Assembly (NCBI GenBank): GCA_947497755.1
Contig: CANMHT010000011.1
Span: forward strand, 1-64,000
DNA: 64,000 bases
Direction of reading: 5' to 3'
Origin: an uncultured Polaribacter sp.
GTDB taxonomy: Bacteria > Bacteroidota > Bacteroidia > Flavobacteriales > Flavobacteriaceae
Shown: piece after piece, positions 46,526 to 55,321 of the stretch
Numbering within the stretch: position 1 is the first letter of the stretch
Layout: each line of letters opens with the position of its first letter
Program-made: the position numbers and the translations under genes
The notes under the pieces: model-generated
Databases searched by the model: none
Told to the model about the DNA's origin: nothing
The model's input: only the letters and a program-made list of their open reading frames with translations

Positions 46526-46555
46526 AAAAATCCGCAGCAAAAAGCGCGGATTTTT
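46526..46555 (-). terminator. Terminator between PfkB gene and purF-like gene
   Basis: Perfect 10-bp arms AAAAATCCGC (46526-46535) and GCGGATTTTT (46546-46555). It is just before the PfkB stop in plus-strand order, so it acts in the gap downstream of purF promoter and upstream reading; on either strand it would isolate the two minus-strand genes. Confidence 0.7.
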
Positions 46556-46557
46556 AT

Positions 46558-47484
46558 TTATGAAATTTCAATATCAAATTGTGTTAGTTGCTTAAACGCT
46601 AGTAAGCGCTCTGTTACTTCGTCTTTGCTTAGCTCTTCCATTCGTTGTGTTCCAAACTTCTCTACGCAAAACGAGGCCAAATTAGAACCATAAATAATTG
46701 CATTCTTCATATTTTCAAAAGAAACATCTCCTGTTTTTGCTAAGAATCCACAGAAACCACCAGCAAAGGTATCTCCTGCTCCTGTTGGATCAAAAACTTC
46801 TGCTAAAGGTAATGCTGGTGCATAAAACATGTTTCCTTCATTAAATAACAAAGCTCCATGTTCTCCTTTTTTAATCACCACATATTTTGGTCCCATTTCA
46901 TGAATCTTCTTTGCAGCATTTACCAATGAGTACTCTCCACTTAACTGACGAGCTTCTTCATCATTAATGGTAATTACATCAATTCTTTTAATCACATCGT
47001 GTAAATCATTTAAAGCAATATCCATCCAAAAGTTCATGGTATCTAAAACAACTAATTTTGGTTTTTTAGACATTTGATCTAAAACAGACGCTTGTGTTAA
47101 TGGATGTAAATTTCCTAACATTACAATATCAGAATCTTTAAAACTCTCTGGAACTACAGGAGAAAAATGTTCTAATACATTTAATTCAGTTACCAATGTA
47201 TCTCTAGAATTCATATCGTTATGGTACTTACCACTCCAGAAAAAAGTTTTTCCTTCTTTTATAATCTCAACTCCATCAGTATTGATTCCTTTAGAGTTCA
47301 TCATATCTATATAAGACTGTGGAAAATCTCCTCCAACAACAGAAACTACACCTGTTTCTACTCCAAATTGAGATGCTGCTAATCCAACAAAAGTTCCAGA
47401 ACCTCCTAATATTTTATCTGTTTTTCCAAATGGTGTTTCAATGGCATCAAAAGCTACTGTACCAACGGCTAATAATTTACTCAT
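46558..47484 (-). CDS. PfkB-family sugar/nucleoside kinase
   Basis: A 308-residue ribokinase-like kinase. GGSGTFVGLAASQFG is the substrate-binding N-terminal motif, and DPTGAGDTFAGGFCGFLA the PfkB signature with the catalytic Asp and anion hole. It phosphorylates a sugar or nucleoside with ATP; the exact substrate (ribose, adenosine, fructose-type) cannot be read by eye. It has the same direction as the downstream purF-like gene and is separated from it by a terminator hairpin, so it is a loose neighbour. Confidence 0.88.
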   Translation of the reverse strand: MSKLLAVGTVAFDAIETPFGKTDKILGGSGTFVGLAASQFGVETGVVSVVGGDFPQSYIDMMNSKGINTDGVEIIKEGKTFFWSGKYHNDMNSRDTLVTELNVLEHFSPVVPESFKDSDIVMLGNLHPLTQASVLDQMSKKPKLVVLDTMNFWMDIALNDLHDVIKRIDVITINDEEARQLSGEYSLVNAAKKIHEMGPKYVVIKKGEHGALLFNEGNMFYAPALPLAEVFDPTGAGDTFAGGFCGFLAKTGDVSFENMKNAIIYGSNLASFCVEKFGTQRMEELSKDEVTERLLAFKQLTQFDIEIS

Positions 47485-47684
47485 ATTCTAATTTTAACTT
47501 TCTTAAAAAGAAAGATGTTGTTAATTTTTGATTGTATCTAAACATTTTTAAAATCCTTTAAAAAGCTAAAGATTTTTAACTCAACAGAAACAACTAATAT
47601 TTAAATAGTTAGTTGCTTTATAATCGTTAAAAACAAACCTTATTTCTATTTAAACTAAATAGGTGTAAAATGGCAATTTTATCG

Positions 47685-47728
47685 TAATTTTGCACATTTA
47701 GAATCCCAATCGTTTAGATTGTGCAAAA
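47685..47728. promoter_or_regulatory. Promoter and 9-bp inverted repeat before sufE
   Basis: TAATTTTG (47685-47692) matches the -7 consensus. It overlaps the left arm of a perfect inverted repeat TTTTGCACA (47688-47696) / TGTGCAAAA (47720-47728) whose centres are 32 bp apart, three DNA turns. No good -33 element is present, as for a promoter that needs a regulator. Confidence 0.5.
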
Positions 47729-47741
47729 ATAAGTTTAAAAA

Positions 47742-48158
47742 ATGACTATCAAAGAAATACAAGAAGAAATTATTGATGAGTTTTCTATGTTCGATGATTG
47801 GATGGAGCGTTATGAGTATATTATCGACTTAGGAAAATCTTTGGCTATTATAGATTCTGAGTACAAAGTTGATGAAAATCTAATCAAAGGGTGTCAATCT
47901 AAAGTATGGTTGCATTCAGAATTAAACAATGATAAATTAATTTTTACTGCTGATAGTGATGCCATTTTAACGAAAGGAATTGTGGCATTATTATTGCGTG
48001 TCTTTTCCGAGCAAAAATCAGAAGATATTTTGGCGGCAGACACAGCTTTTATAGATGAAATTGGATTGAAAGAGCATTTAAGTCCAACGAGAGCAAATGG
48101 CTTGGTTTCTATGGTAAAACAAATAAAAATGTATGCCATAGCATTGCAAGCAAAATAA
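47742..48158 (+). CDS. sufE: Cysteine desulfuration protein SufE
   Basis: SufE takes sulfur from the cysteine desulfurase SufS and hands it to SufB for Fe-S cluster building. The 138-aa protein has the family fold with the sulfur-accepting Cys in LIKGCQSKVWLHSEL and the conserved RANGLVSMVKQIK end. It leads a transcript with sufT-like, DUF2480 and DUF3078 genes. sufBCDS, its main partners, are not in the window. Confidence 0.93.
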   Translation: MTIKEIQEEIIDEFSMFDDWMERYEYIIDLGKSLAIIDSEYKVDENLIKGCQSKVWLHSELNNDKLIFTADSDAILTKGIVALLLRVFSEQKSEDILAADTAFIDEIGLKEHLSPTRANGLVSMVKQIKMYAIALQAK

Positions 48159-48185
48159 CAACTATTAATACTAAAAAACAGAAAG

Positions 48186-48506
48186 ATGACTGACGCTGAA
48201 TTAGAAGTAATTGGAGATAAAATTGTAGGGGTTATTAAAACCATTTACGATCCAGAAATTCCAGTAGATATTTACGAATTAGGATTGATTTATGACGTAT
48301 TTGTAAATGAAAACAATGAAGCCAAAATATTAATGACATTGACTTCTCCTAATTGTCCTGTTGCAGAGTCTTTACCTAAAGAAGTAGAAGACAAAGTAAC
48401 TACATTAGATGAAATTAGTAGTACAGAAGTAGAGATTACTTTTGACCCAACTTGGACTCAAGATATGATGAGCGAAGAAGCAAAACTAGAATTAGGAATG
48501 CTTTAA
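48186..48506 (+). CDS. SufT-like MIP18/DUF59 Fe-S assembly protein
   Basis: A 106-residue protein of the MIP18 (DUF59) family: IKTIYDPEIPVDIYELGLIY, then MTLTSPNCPVAESLP with the conserved Cys. In bacteria such proteins help mature Fe-S proteins and are found in suf operons; this one follows sufE by 27 bp. It may be called sufT, but I leave the symbol empty because the family includes paralogues such as paaD. Confidence 0.88.
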   Translation: MTDAELEVIGDKIVGVIKTIYDPEIPVDIYELGLIYDVFVNENNEAKILMTLTSPNCPVAESLPKEVEDKVTTLDEISSTEVEITFDPTWTQDMMSEEAKLELGML

Positions 48507-48553
48507 GCTTTTATAAAATAAAAGAATTAACATAAAATTTGAAGCTTTTATAA

Positions 48554-49063
48554 ATGGCTGAAGAAATTATAAATAGAGTTGCAAATAGCAAATTAATTAC
48601 TGTTGATTTAGAAGATTATTATCCTTCTGGAAGAAGAGTGGTTATCGATATTAAAGATTGGCTATTTGAAGAACTCATCTTAAAAGAAAAAGATTTTAGA
48701 GAACATATAAAAAATCACGATTGGGAGCAATACCAAAATGCATATGTGGCTTTAACTTGTTCTTCTGATGCTATAATTCCTTCTTGGGCTTATTTATTGG
48801 TGAGTTCAAATCTATCTAACTACGCAAAAAAAGTAGTAGTAGGTAATTTAGAACTATTAGAAACCGTTATTTATAATGAAATTATTGAGCAATTAGATCT
48901 TACAGATTTTGAAATGAAACCTGTAATTATCAAAGGGTGTACAAACAAGCCGATTCCTCCTACAGCTTATACCTTGCTAATTCAGAAAATACAAACGGTT
49001 GCTAAAACCGTAATGTTTGGTGAGGCCTGTTCTACAGTCCCGCTATATAAAGCAAAAAAATAA
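48554..49063 (+). CDS. DUF2480 family protein
   Basis: A 169-residue cytoplasmic protein. It starts MAEEIINRVANSKLITVDLE and contains IPSWAYLLVSSNLS and VIIKGCTNKPIPPTAY with a conserved-looking Cys, patterns I know from DUF2480, a Bacteroidota family usually found after sufE/sufT. Its role is not established; the context suggests Fe-S cluster assembly or repair. Confidence 0.85.
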   Translation: MAEEIINRVANSKLITVDLEDYYPSGRRVVIDIKDWLFEELILKEKDFREHIKNHDWEQYQNAYVALTCSSDAIIPSWAYLLVSSNLSNYAKKVVVGNLELLETVIYNEIIEQLDLTDFEMKPVIIKGCTNKPIPPTAYTLLIQKIQTVAKTVMFGEACSTVPLYKAKK

Positions 49064-49087
49064 TTTTTTTAATATTCTAATTCACAG

Positions 49088-49095
49088 TATTTTTG
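49088..49095 (+). promoter_or_regulatory. -7 box of the DUF3078 genes
   Basis: TATTTTTG fits the consensus 22 bp before the GTG start. There is no clear -33 TTG, so this is tentative. Confidence 0.4.
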
Positions 49096-49117
49096 CTGCG
49101 AAATTTTTAGGCTTGTT

Positions 49118-49975
49118 GTGAAAAAAACCTTTATTATTTTATTAGTTCTATCTTCTTCAGCCCTTTTTTCCCAAGAAAAAAAGAAAGATACGCTTGTAAA
49201 AAAGTCTAACTGGAAAGTAAATGGCCAGTTTACATTTTTATTCAACCAATCTACTTTTACAAACTGGAAAGCTGGGGGTGATAACACCATTGCTGGTAAC
49301 TTCGGAATCAATTATGATTTCAATTACAAAAACGGAAGCTGGAACTGGGACAACAGGATTATTACTGTTTATGGTTTAAGTAATGTTAAAGATGAAGGTT
49401 TTAGAAAAACAAGTGACCGTTTTGAATACAACTCATTATTGGGTAAAAAGACCCAAAAGAACTGGTTTTTCTCTTTCTTTTTAAACTTTAAAACACAGTA
49501 CTCTAGAGGTTACGACTATAAAAAAACACCTAAAGTGGCTATTTCTGACTTTTTTGCTCCTGCATATTTATCATTTGGACCAGGGATGTTATGGAAAAAA
49601 TCAGACAATGCTACTATAAATATCGCACCAGCAACCGCCAGATTTACCTTTGTTTCTGATGAGTTCTCAGGAAAATATGGTGTAGATCCAGGAAAAAACA
49701 CCAAGCTAGCTCTTGGATTTAGCTTATCAGCATACTTTAAATTTAAAATTTTAGAAGATGTTACTATGCAAAACATCTTAGCAGTATATTCTAACTATTT
49801 ACAACGCGCACAAAATATAGATATTGATTATCAAATACGATTCTCTGTACCCGTAAATAAGTACCTTGCTATGGATATTCTTTTACATACATTAATTGAT
49901 GATAACGCTTCAAGTAAAGTTCAATTCAAAGAAATTTTTGGACTAAGCGTTAAATACACATTCCACAGAAAATAA
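49118..49975 (+). CDS. DUF3078 outer-membrane-like protein, copy 1
   Basis: A 285-residue protein with a signal peptide (to ALFSQ) from a GTG start. It has NQSTFTNWKAGGDNTIAG near the N-terminus, the DUF3078 hallmark, followed by alternating strands (NKNGSWNWDNRII..., FFSFFLNFKTQYSRGYDY, YLSFGPGMLWKK) and a C-terminal barrel end (FGLSVKYTFHRK). It is probably an outer-membrane beta barrel of unknown cargo. The next gene encodes a close paralogue. Confidence 0.85.
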   Translation: MKKTFIILLVLSSSALFSQEKKKDTLVKKSNWKVNGQFTFLFNQSTFTNWKAGGDNTIAGNFGINYDFNYKNGSWNWDNRIITVYGLSNVKDEGFRKTSDRFEYNSLLGKKTQKNWFFSFFLNFKTQYSRGYDYKKTPKVAISDFFAPAYLSFGPGMLWKKSDNATINIAPATARFTFVSDEFSGKYGVDPGKNTKLALGFSLSAYFKFKILEDVTMQNILAVYSNYLQRAQNIDIDYQIRFSVPVNKYLAMDILLHTLIDDNASSKVQFKEIFGLSVKYTFHRK

Positions 49976-50026
49976 TTTGTGACTTTTTATAAAAGTTACT
50001 GTCTTACATACATAAAAACAAAAAAC

Positions 50027-50869
50027 ATGATCAAAAAAATAAGTATTGCATTTATTCTATTGTTTACAACAACAATAATTGCCCAAGAACAAACCACAGA
50101 AAATCCATCCAACTGGAAGAAAAAAGGAACCATTTCTTTTTTACTAAATCAATCTTCTTTTTCTAATTGGATTGCTGGAGGAGACAACACCGTTGCAGGA
50201 AATTTAGGAATCAACTACGATTTTAATTATACCAAAGACAATCTAAATTGGGATAATAAGTTAATTCTTGCTTACGGATTAAACAATGTAAAAGGTAACG
50301 GAACAAGAAAAACAGACGACCGTTTTGAATTCAACTCACTTGTAGGATTAAAAGCTAAAGGAAACTGGTCTTATTCTATGTTTTTAAACTTTAAAACACA
50401 GTTTACTAACGGATACGATTATAGCAAAACTCCAAAAGTAAAAACCTCTGCATTTTTAGCGCCAGGTTATTTAAGCTTTGGACCTGGTTTATTCTGGAAA
50501 AAATCAGATAATTTTAAAATTAACTTAGCGCCAATAACCTCAAAAATTACGATGGTTTCTGATGAGTTTTCTGGACAATACGGAACAGATCCAGGAAAAA
50601 ACACACGTTACGAGTTTGGTTTTAATGGTTCTTTAAATTACAAAGCAACCATTATGGAAAATGTAACTATGGAAAACATTTTAAATGTATATGCTAATTA
50701 CTTAGACAATCCACAAAACATTGATATTGACTACCAATTAAGTTTTGTAATGCAGATTAACAAGTATTTATCTACCAATTTAAATCTACATACTATTATA
50801 GATGATAATGCTTCTAGTAAAATACAGTTTAAAGAAGTATTTGGATTGGGTGTAAACTACATTTTTTAA
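50027..50869 (+). CDS. DUF3078 outer-membrane-like protein, copy 2
   Basis: Start chosen at the ATG at 50027 (MIKKISIAFILLFTT) for its signal peptide. The 280-residue protein repeats the hallmark NQSSFSNWIAGGDNTVAG and shares long blocks with copy 1 (NFKTQF-NGYDY, VSDEFSG-YGTDPGKNTR, LHTIIDDNASSKIQFKE). The genes are a tandem duplication 51 bp apart, diverged mainly at the ends and in the first third. A strong terminator follows. Confidence 0.85.
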   Translation: MIKKISIAFILLFTTTIIAQEQTTENPSNWKKKGTISFLLNQSSFSNWIAGGDNTVAGNLGINYDFNYTKDNLNWDNKLILAYGLNNVKGNGTRKTDDRFEFNSLVGLKAKGNWSYSMFLNFKTQFTNGYDYSKTPKVKTSAFLAPGYLSFGPGLFWKKSDNFKINLAPITSKITMVSDEFSGQYGTDPGKNTRYEFGFNGSLNYKATIMENVTMENILNVYANYLDNPQNIDIDYQLSFVMQINKYLSTNLNLHTIIDDNASSKIQFKEVFGLGVNYIF

Positions 50870-50886
50870 TAAAAAAACATTTAAAA

Positions 50887-50927
50887 GAAAACCGTAAGTA
50901 GTAATCTATTTACGGTTTTCTTTTTTT
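50887..50927 (+). terminator. Terminator after the DUF3078 pair
   Basis: Perfect 11-bp arms GAAAACCGTAA (50887-50897) and TTACGGTTTTC (50910-50920), then seven T. Confidence 0.93.
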
Positions 50928-50954
50928 AGTATCTTTACCCTACTAAAACAGACT

Positions 50955-52040
50955 ATGGGACTTTTACTTTTATTTGCTTCAATCTCTATCTTATTTTCAT
51001 TTTTGTGCTCAATACTTGAAGCAGTATTGCTTAGCGTAACTCCAACTTTTATTGGTGTTCAAAAGAAAGAAAATAAATCATACGCACATCAGCTAGAAGA
51101 GCTAAAAAATGATGTTGACAAACCTTTAATTGCCATCTTAACTTTAAATACAATTGCACATACCGTTGGAGCGATTTTAGTTGGAGTACAAGCAGAGCAA
51201 TTGCCTTATAAAGTAGATGTTTTTGGAATAAACATTGTGGGAATTGTTTCTGCTATCATGACCATTCTCATTTTGGTTGTTTCAGAAATCATTCCAAAAA
51301 CGATTGGAGCAACACACTGGAAAAAGTTAGCTCGTTTTTCTACAATTATGTTATCTGCTATGATTTTCTTTTTTAAATGGACTGGTATTTTGTGGATTTT
51401 ACAACTCTTTACTAAAATATTTGGAAAAGGGGCACATGAGAGTGTATTGAGTAGAGAAGATTTTACAGCAATGACAGATATTGCAGAACAAGAAGGTGTT
51501 TTTCAAGAATCTGAAAGTAAAGTAATTAAGAACTTATTAAACTTTAAAGAGGTTCAAGTAAAAGATATCATGACACCGAGAACTGTGTTAAAATCTGCTG
51601 ATGAATCTCAAACTATACAAGCTTTTTTTGACGAAAATCCTAATTTACGTTTTTCTAGGATTCCTGTGTATGAAGGAAACTCTGATAATATTACTGGGTA
51701 TTTTTTAAAAGATCAATTACTTGAAGCCATTATCAATGGAAATGGAAATCAAGAACTGAAAGAAATCAAAAGAAATATCTTAATTACCAAAAGAAGTTTG
51801 CCAATTCCAGATTTGTTTGAACAACTCATTGAGCAACGTGAACATATTGCTTTGGTTGTTGATGAATATGGTTCTGTAAGCGGATTGGTTACTCAAGAAG
51901 ACATGATTGAAACCTTACTTGGTTTAGAAATCATGGACGAAAGTGATAATATCGAAGACTTACAAGCATTGGCAAGAAAAAGCTGGGAAAGACGTGCAAA
52001 ACGTCTGGGTATTATTGATGATTTTGACATCGAACAATAA
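50955..52040 (+). CDS. CNNM/HlyC-CorC family transporter (DUF21 plus CBS)
   Basis: A 361-residue membrane protein. Residues 1-180 are the DUF21 region with about four membrane helices (LCSILEAVLLSVTPTF, IAILTLNTIAHTVGAI, ILVVSEIIPKTIG), and 195-330 two CBS domains (VKDIMTPRTVLKSA, ALVVDEYGSVSGLVTQEDMI). The family moves Mg2+ or Co2+ out of the cell. The C-terminal CorC_HlyC domain of longer members is absent. A -7-like TATCTTTA is at 50929-50936. Confidence 0.88.
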   Translation: MGLLLLFASISILFSFLCSILEAVLLSVTPTFIGVQKKENKSYAHQLEELKNDVDKPLIAILTLNTIAHTVGAILVGVQAEQLPYKVDVFGINIVGIVSAIMTILILVVSEIIPKTIGATHWKKLARFSTIMLSAMIFFFKWTGILWILQLFTKIFGKGAHESVLSREDFTAMTDIAEQEGVFQESESKVIKNLLNFKEVQVKDIMTPRTVLKSADESQTIQAFFDENPNLRFSRIPVYEGNSDNITGYFLKDQLLEAIINGNGNQELKEIKRNILITKRSLPIPDLFEQLIEQREHIALVVDEYGSVSGLVTQEDMIETLLGLEIMDESDNIEDLQALARKSWERRAKRLGIIDDFDIEQ

Positions 52041-52081
52041 ACTTAGTTTTTCTCTACTCCATTTTTAAAAACAAGCTACAA

Positions 52082-53290
52082 TTATTCTACGGTATATTCG
52101 TCGTATAAAAAGTTGTTGTAAGGAAAACGCTGAATGTGAATTTTCTTCACTTCATCATATACTTTTTCTTTAAACTCTTCTATATTCTCTTTGTTGATAG
52201 CAGACATAAACACACTGGTAGCTTCCAAATCACTCATCCAGGTTTTTTTCCAATCGTCTAAGGTATAATGCGCCTTGGTTTTTTCGGTTACCAAATCGTC
52301 CTCGTCAATCGTTTCGTGTGTATAACTATCAATCTTATTAAAGACCATTATTGTTGGCTTATTAGCACTTTCTATTTCTTGTAAAATTGTATTTACAGAA
52401 GCGATATGATCTTCAAAATTTGGATGTGAAATATCAACAACATGCAGCAATAAGTCGGCCTCTCTTACCTCATCTAAAGTAGACTTAAATGATTCTACCA
52501 ATTGTGTTGGTAATTTTCTAATAAACCCAACTGTATCAGTCATTAAAAAAGGAATGTTTTTGACCACTACTTTTCTTACTGTAGTATCTAAGGTTGCAAA
52601 TAATTTATTTTCTGCAAATACATCACTTTTACTAATAAGGTTCATCAAAGTAGATTTCCCTACATTGGTATACCCCACCAAAGCTACACGCACCATTTTA
52701 CCACGGTTTTTACGTTGTACCGCCATTTGTTTATCAATGGTAACAAGTTTCTTTTTTAGTAAGGTAATTTTATCTCTAATAATACGTCTGTCTGTTTCAA
52801 TTTCTGTTTCTCCAGGACCACGCATTCCAATACCACCTTTTTGCTTATCTAAGTGTGTCCAAAGTCTTGTTAATCTTGGTAATATATATTGACACTGAGC
52901 CAATTCTACTTGAGTTTTTGCCGAGCTTGTTTGTGCTCTTTGTGCAAAAATATCTAGAATTAAATTGGTTCTATCTAAAATTTTACAATCCAAAACTTTT
53001 TCTATGTTTCTTAACTGAGCTGGAGACAGTTCATCATCAAAAATAGCAGTACCAATATTGTGAGATTCTATATACGCTCGTACATCTTCTAATTTTCCTG
53101 CGCCTATAAAAGTTTTTGGGTGTGGTCTTTCTAATTTTTGCGTAAATCTTTTTACAGCATTTCCTCCTGCAGTTAGCGTTAAAAACTCTAACTCATCTAA
53201 ATATTCTTGAGATTGAACCTCATCTTGATGTTGGGTAATGACCCCAATTAAAACGGCTTTTTCTGAAGTAACTTCTTTTGCATCTATCAT
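52082..53290 (-). CDS. hflX: GTPase HflX
   Basis: HflX splits stalled 70S and 100S ribosomes under stress. Start chosen at MIDAKEVTSEKA (complement 53288-53290); an in-frame TTG nine bases upstream overlaps the promoter. The protein has the HflX-specific N-terminal domain (LTLTAGGNAVKRF, FIGAGKLEDV), the linker GGIGMRGPGETEIETDRR, and the G domain: G1 VGYTNVGKSTL, G3 DTVGFI, G4 NKID. Length 402 aa. Confidence 0.95.
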   Translation of the reverse strand: MIDAKEVTSEKAVLIGVITQHQDEVQSQEYLDELEFLTLTAGGNAVKRFTQKLERPHPKTFIGAGKLEDVRAYIESHNIGTAIFDDELSPAQLRNIEKVLDCKILDRTNLILDIFAQRAQTSSAKTQVELAQCQYILPRLTRLWTHLDKQKGGIGMRGPGETEIETDRRIIRDKITLLKKKLVTIDKQMAVQRKNRGKMVRVALVGYTNVGKSTLMNLISKSDVFAENKLFATLDTTVRKVVVKNIPFLMTDTVGFIRKLPTQLVESFKSTLDEVREADLLLHVVDISHPNFEDHIASVNTILQEIESANKPTIMVFNKIDSYTHETIDEDDLVTEKTKAHYTLDDWKKTWMSDLEATSVFMSAINKENIEEFKEKVYDEVKKIHIQRFPYNNFLYDEYTVE

Positions 53291-53296
53291 AGGCGA

Positions 53297-53304
53297 CAAA
53301 GATA
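53297..53304 (-). promoter_or_regulatory. -7 box of hflX (leaderless start predicted)
   Basis: On the minus strand TATCTTTG ends 6 bp before the ATG; a TTG lies 22 bp further upstream. The mRNA should begin at about the start codon. Confidence 0.65.
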
Positions 53305-53330
53305 CAAAGAATTAGGTGTTTACATACAAA

Positions 53331-53357
53331 AAAACCTCCATCTAATAGATGGAGGTT
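53331..53357 (-). terminator. Terminator of the 112-aa secreted protein gene
   Basis: Perfect 11-bp arms AACCTCCATCT (53333-53343) and AGATGGAGGTT (53347-53357), with the T-run on the minus strand, 45 bp after the stop codon and upstream of the hflX promoter. Confidence 0.88.
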
Positions 53358-53401
53358 CTCGATTAATCAATTCAAATAATTCTCTGGTTCTCTCTTATAA
53401 T

Positions 53402-53740
53402 TTATGCTGGTATAATTTTGATAGGCATTCTGTAAACTTTCATCTTTTTAAGTGTGTTTACTTTTACCTTTTTATAGTTTAATTTTCTTTTAATATAACC
53501 TTCTAAAAGTTGGTTTTCTGATTTTACTGATACAATTACAATCTCATTTTTACTGTTTAATAAAATTGAAATTTCTGCTTTAGCAACTGCAGCTGTTAAC
53601 GGAAACTCATTGTTTCCTAACAACTTTACAATTTCTAATCTTAGTTCTCTTTTTGCAGTAACAACTGAATCATCATTGTTTGCAAACACTGCTGTTGTAC
53701 TTAGTGTGAATCCTAAAAATAATACGATTAACTTTTTCAT
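53402..53740 (-). CDS. Small secreted protein
   Basis: Start chosen at MKKLIVLFLGFTLSTTAVFA (complement 53738-53740), a clear signal peptide; upstream in-frame codons are not needed. The mature part of about 92 residues looks alpha/beta with SILLNSKNEIVIVSVKSENQ and a basic, Lys-rich end. The strand pattern faintly recalls TonB C-terminal-like small proteins, but I cannot assign a family. It is monocistronic, with its own terminator. The 333 bp between here and the next plus-strand gene hold only AT-rich sequence with a short TCAAC/GTTGA repeat. Confidence 0.65.
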   Translation of the reverse strand: MKKLIVLFLGFTLSTTAVFANNDDSVVTAKRELRLEIVKLLGNNEFPLTAAVAKAEISILLNSKNEIVIVSVKSENQLLEGYIKRKLNYKKVKVNTLKKMKVYRMPIKIIPA

Positions 53741-54073
53741 TTTTTTACTTGTTTTTGGGTCTTGTTTATAGTTGTTTGTTTTAACACTGTAAAAATACCT
53801 CAACAAGAAAAAAATGTTGACTTTTTATGAATTAACAAAAAGCTTTCTTTTGGTTATATAAAGGGAAAAACTGCAAAAGTTAACATCAAATTTATATTGA
53901 TACTTTACTGTTAAAAAACATAAATAACTAAGAATATAATAATCAGAAAATGGAATTGATATTAAAATGAAAACAAAAGCTATTTTTTAGCATTAGCTCT
54001 AAAAAAAGTAATGTTATCTCAATGTTTATTTGCTAATATCTTTTTGTATTTTCGAACTCAAAAACTTGCATTT

Positions 54074-55048
54074 ATGGCGTCATTTTCTACAAGAAAAAAT
54101 AAAAATATTTATACTGTTGGCTTTTACAATGTTGAAAATTTATTTGATACCATTGACGACCCAAAAACATGGGATGATGATTTTACTCCAGACGGAAAAA
54201 GATCTTGGGGTTTTGAACGCTATCAAGATAAATTAGAGAAAATTAGCAATGTTATTTCTCAATTAGGTACAGAGTATTCACCTGAAGTACCCGCTTTAGT
54301 TGGTTTGGTAGAAGTAGAAAACAAAAAGGTTTTACAAGATTTGATCAACCAACCAAAACTAAACAGATATCCTTACGACTTTGTACACTACGATTCTCCT
54401 GATGAACGCGGTATAGATACAGCTTTATTATACAACAAACAGGTTTTTGAATTTTTAGATTCTACAAGCTATCCGCTATATGTAGAAAACAACAACGGAT
54501 TTAGAGATTATACTAGAGATATTTTATTGGTGAATGGCAAACTTAAAGGAGAAAAAATCTCTTTGATAGTTACACATTGGCCATCAAGAAAAATTGGAAA
54601 CGAAAATACCGATCAAAAAAGAATAGAAGCAGCTATTAGAGTTCAAGAAGTGATAAAAGACATCATACTTAAAGATGCAAATGCTAAAATTTTAATTTTA
54701 GGTGATTTTAACGACAATCCAAATGATGAAAGTGTGATTGATTATTTGATGAGCGACTATTTTTACAATCCAATGGAAGCTCTATTTGATCCAAATACAA
54801 GTGGTACAACTTGCCATGATAAACGGTGGAATTTATTTGATCAAATTATTATCAGTAAAAACTTATTACAAAATAATAAGGGCGACTTGCAATTTAAAAA
54901 GGCCGAAATTTTTAACAAAGACTGGTTAAAAATCCATCATGGGAAACTTAAAGGAAGTCCGTATAGAACTTTTATTCACAAATGGTACAAAGGCGGTTAT
55001 TCAGATCATTTTCCTGTATTGGCTTATTTTGAAAAAAAGCCTTTATAG
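54074..55048 (+). CDS. Endonuclease/exonuclease/phosphatase family hydrolase
   Basis: Start taken at the ATG at 54074 (MASFSTRKNKNIYTVGFYN); an in-frame ATG at 54011 adds 21 residues. The 324-aa enzyme has the EEP fold motifs: VGFYNVENLFDT (Asn), ALVGLVEVENKK (metal Glu), VTHWPSRKIG (His), LILGDFNDNPNDE (Asp/Asn) and YSDHFPVLAYF (catalytic His). It cleaves phosphodiester or phosphomonoester bonds; DNA, RNA, lipid headgroups and inositol phosphates are all possible substrates. No signal peptide with the chosen start. Confidence 0.85.
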   Translation: MASFSTRKNKNIYTVGFYNVENLFDTIDDPKTWDDDFTPDGKRSWGFERYQDKLEKISNVISQLGTEYSPEVPALVGLVEVENKKVLQDLINQPKLNRYPYDFVHYDSPDERGIDTALLYNKQVFEFLDSTSYPLYVENNNGFRDYTRDILLVNGKLKGEKISLIVTHWPSRKIGNENTDQKRIEAAIRVQEVIKDIILKDANAKILILGDFNDNPNDESVIDYLMSDYFYNPMEALFDPNTSGTTCHDKRWNLFDQIIISKNLLQNNKGDLQFKKAEIFNKDWLKIHHGKLKGSPYRTFIHKWYKGGYSDHFPVLAYFEKKPL

Positions 55049-55279
55049 GTCATTATCTTTTAACATGTTTTTAATTTTCTCATCATTCAGTTGGTACTTT
55101 TTGTATTTACCATCTTTATATCTGTAGTAAATAAAAATTGGCATCAATATAAATGAAGTATAAAAAACACCTAATCCCATTACTATTTGTGCTTTTGGGT
55201 GTTCTGTTTGTAATAGGTAAATCCCTGCGCACATCCAAACAATAAATATGATAAATAGTATTTTTAAAAGTGTTTTCAT
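55043..55279 (-). CDS. Small membrane protein
   Basis: A 78-residue protein with two hydrophobic segments (about 4-19, LLKILFIIFIVWMCAG, and 31-50, VMGLGVFYTSFILMPIFIYY) and a charged tail (YKDGKYKKYQLNDEKIK). No family recognised. It overlaps the convergent EEP gene by 6 bp. Confidence 0.6.
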   Translation of the reverse strand: MKTLLKILFIIFIVWMCAGIYLLQTEHPKAQIVMGLGVFYTSFILMPIFIYYRYKDGKYKKYQLNDEKIKNMLKDNDL

Positions 55280-55321
55280 ACTGATAATTTAAGGCACAAA
55301 TTTACTAAAAAGTTACACCTT

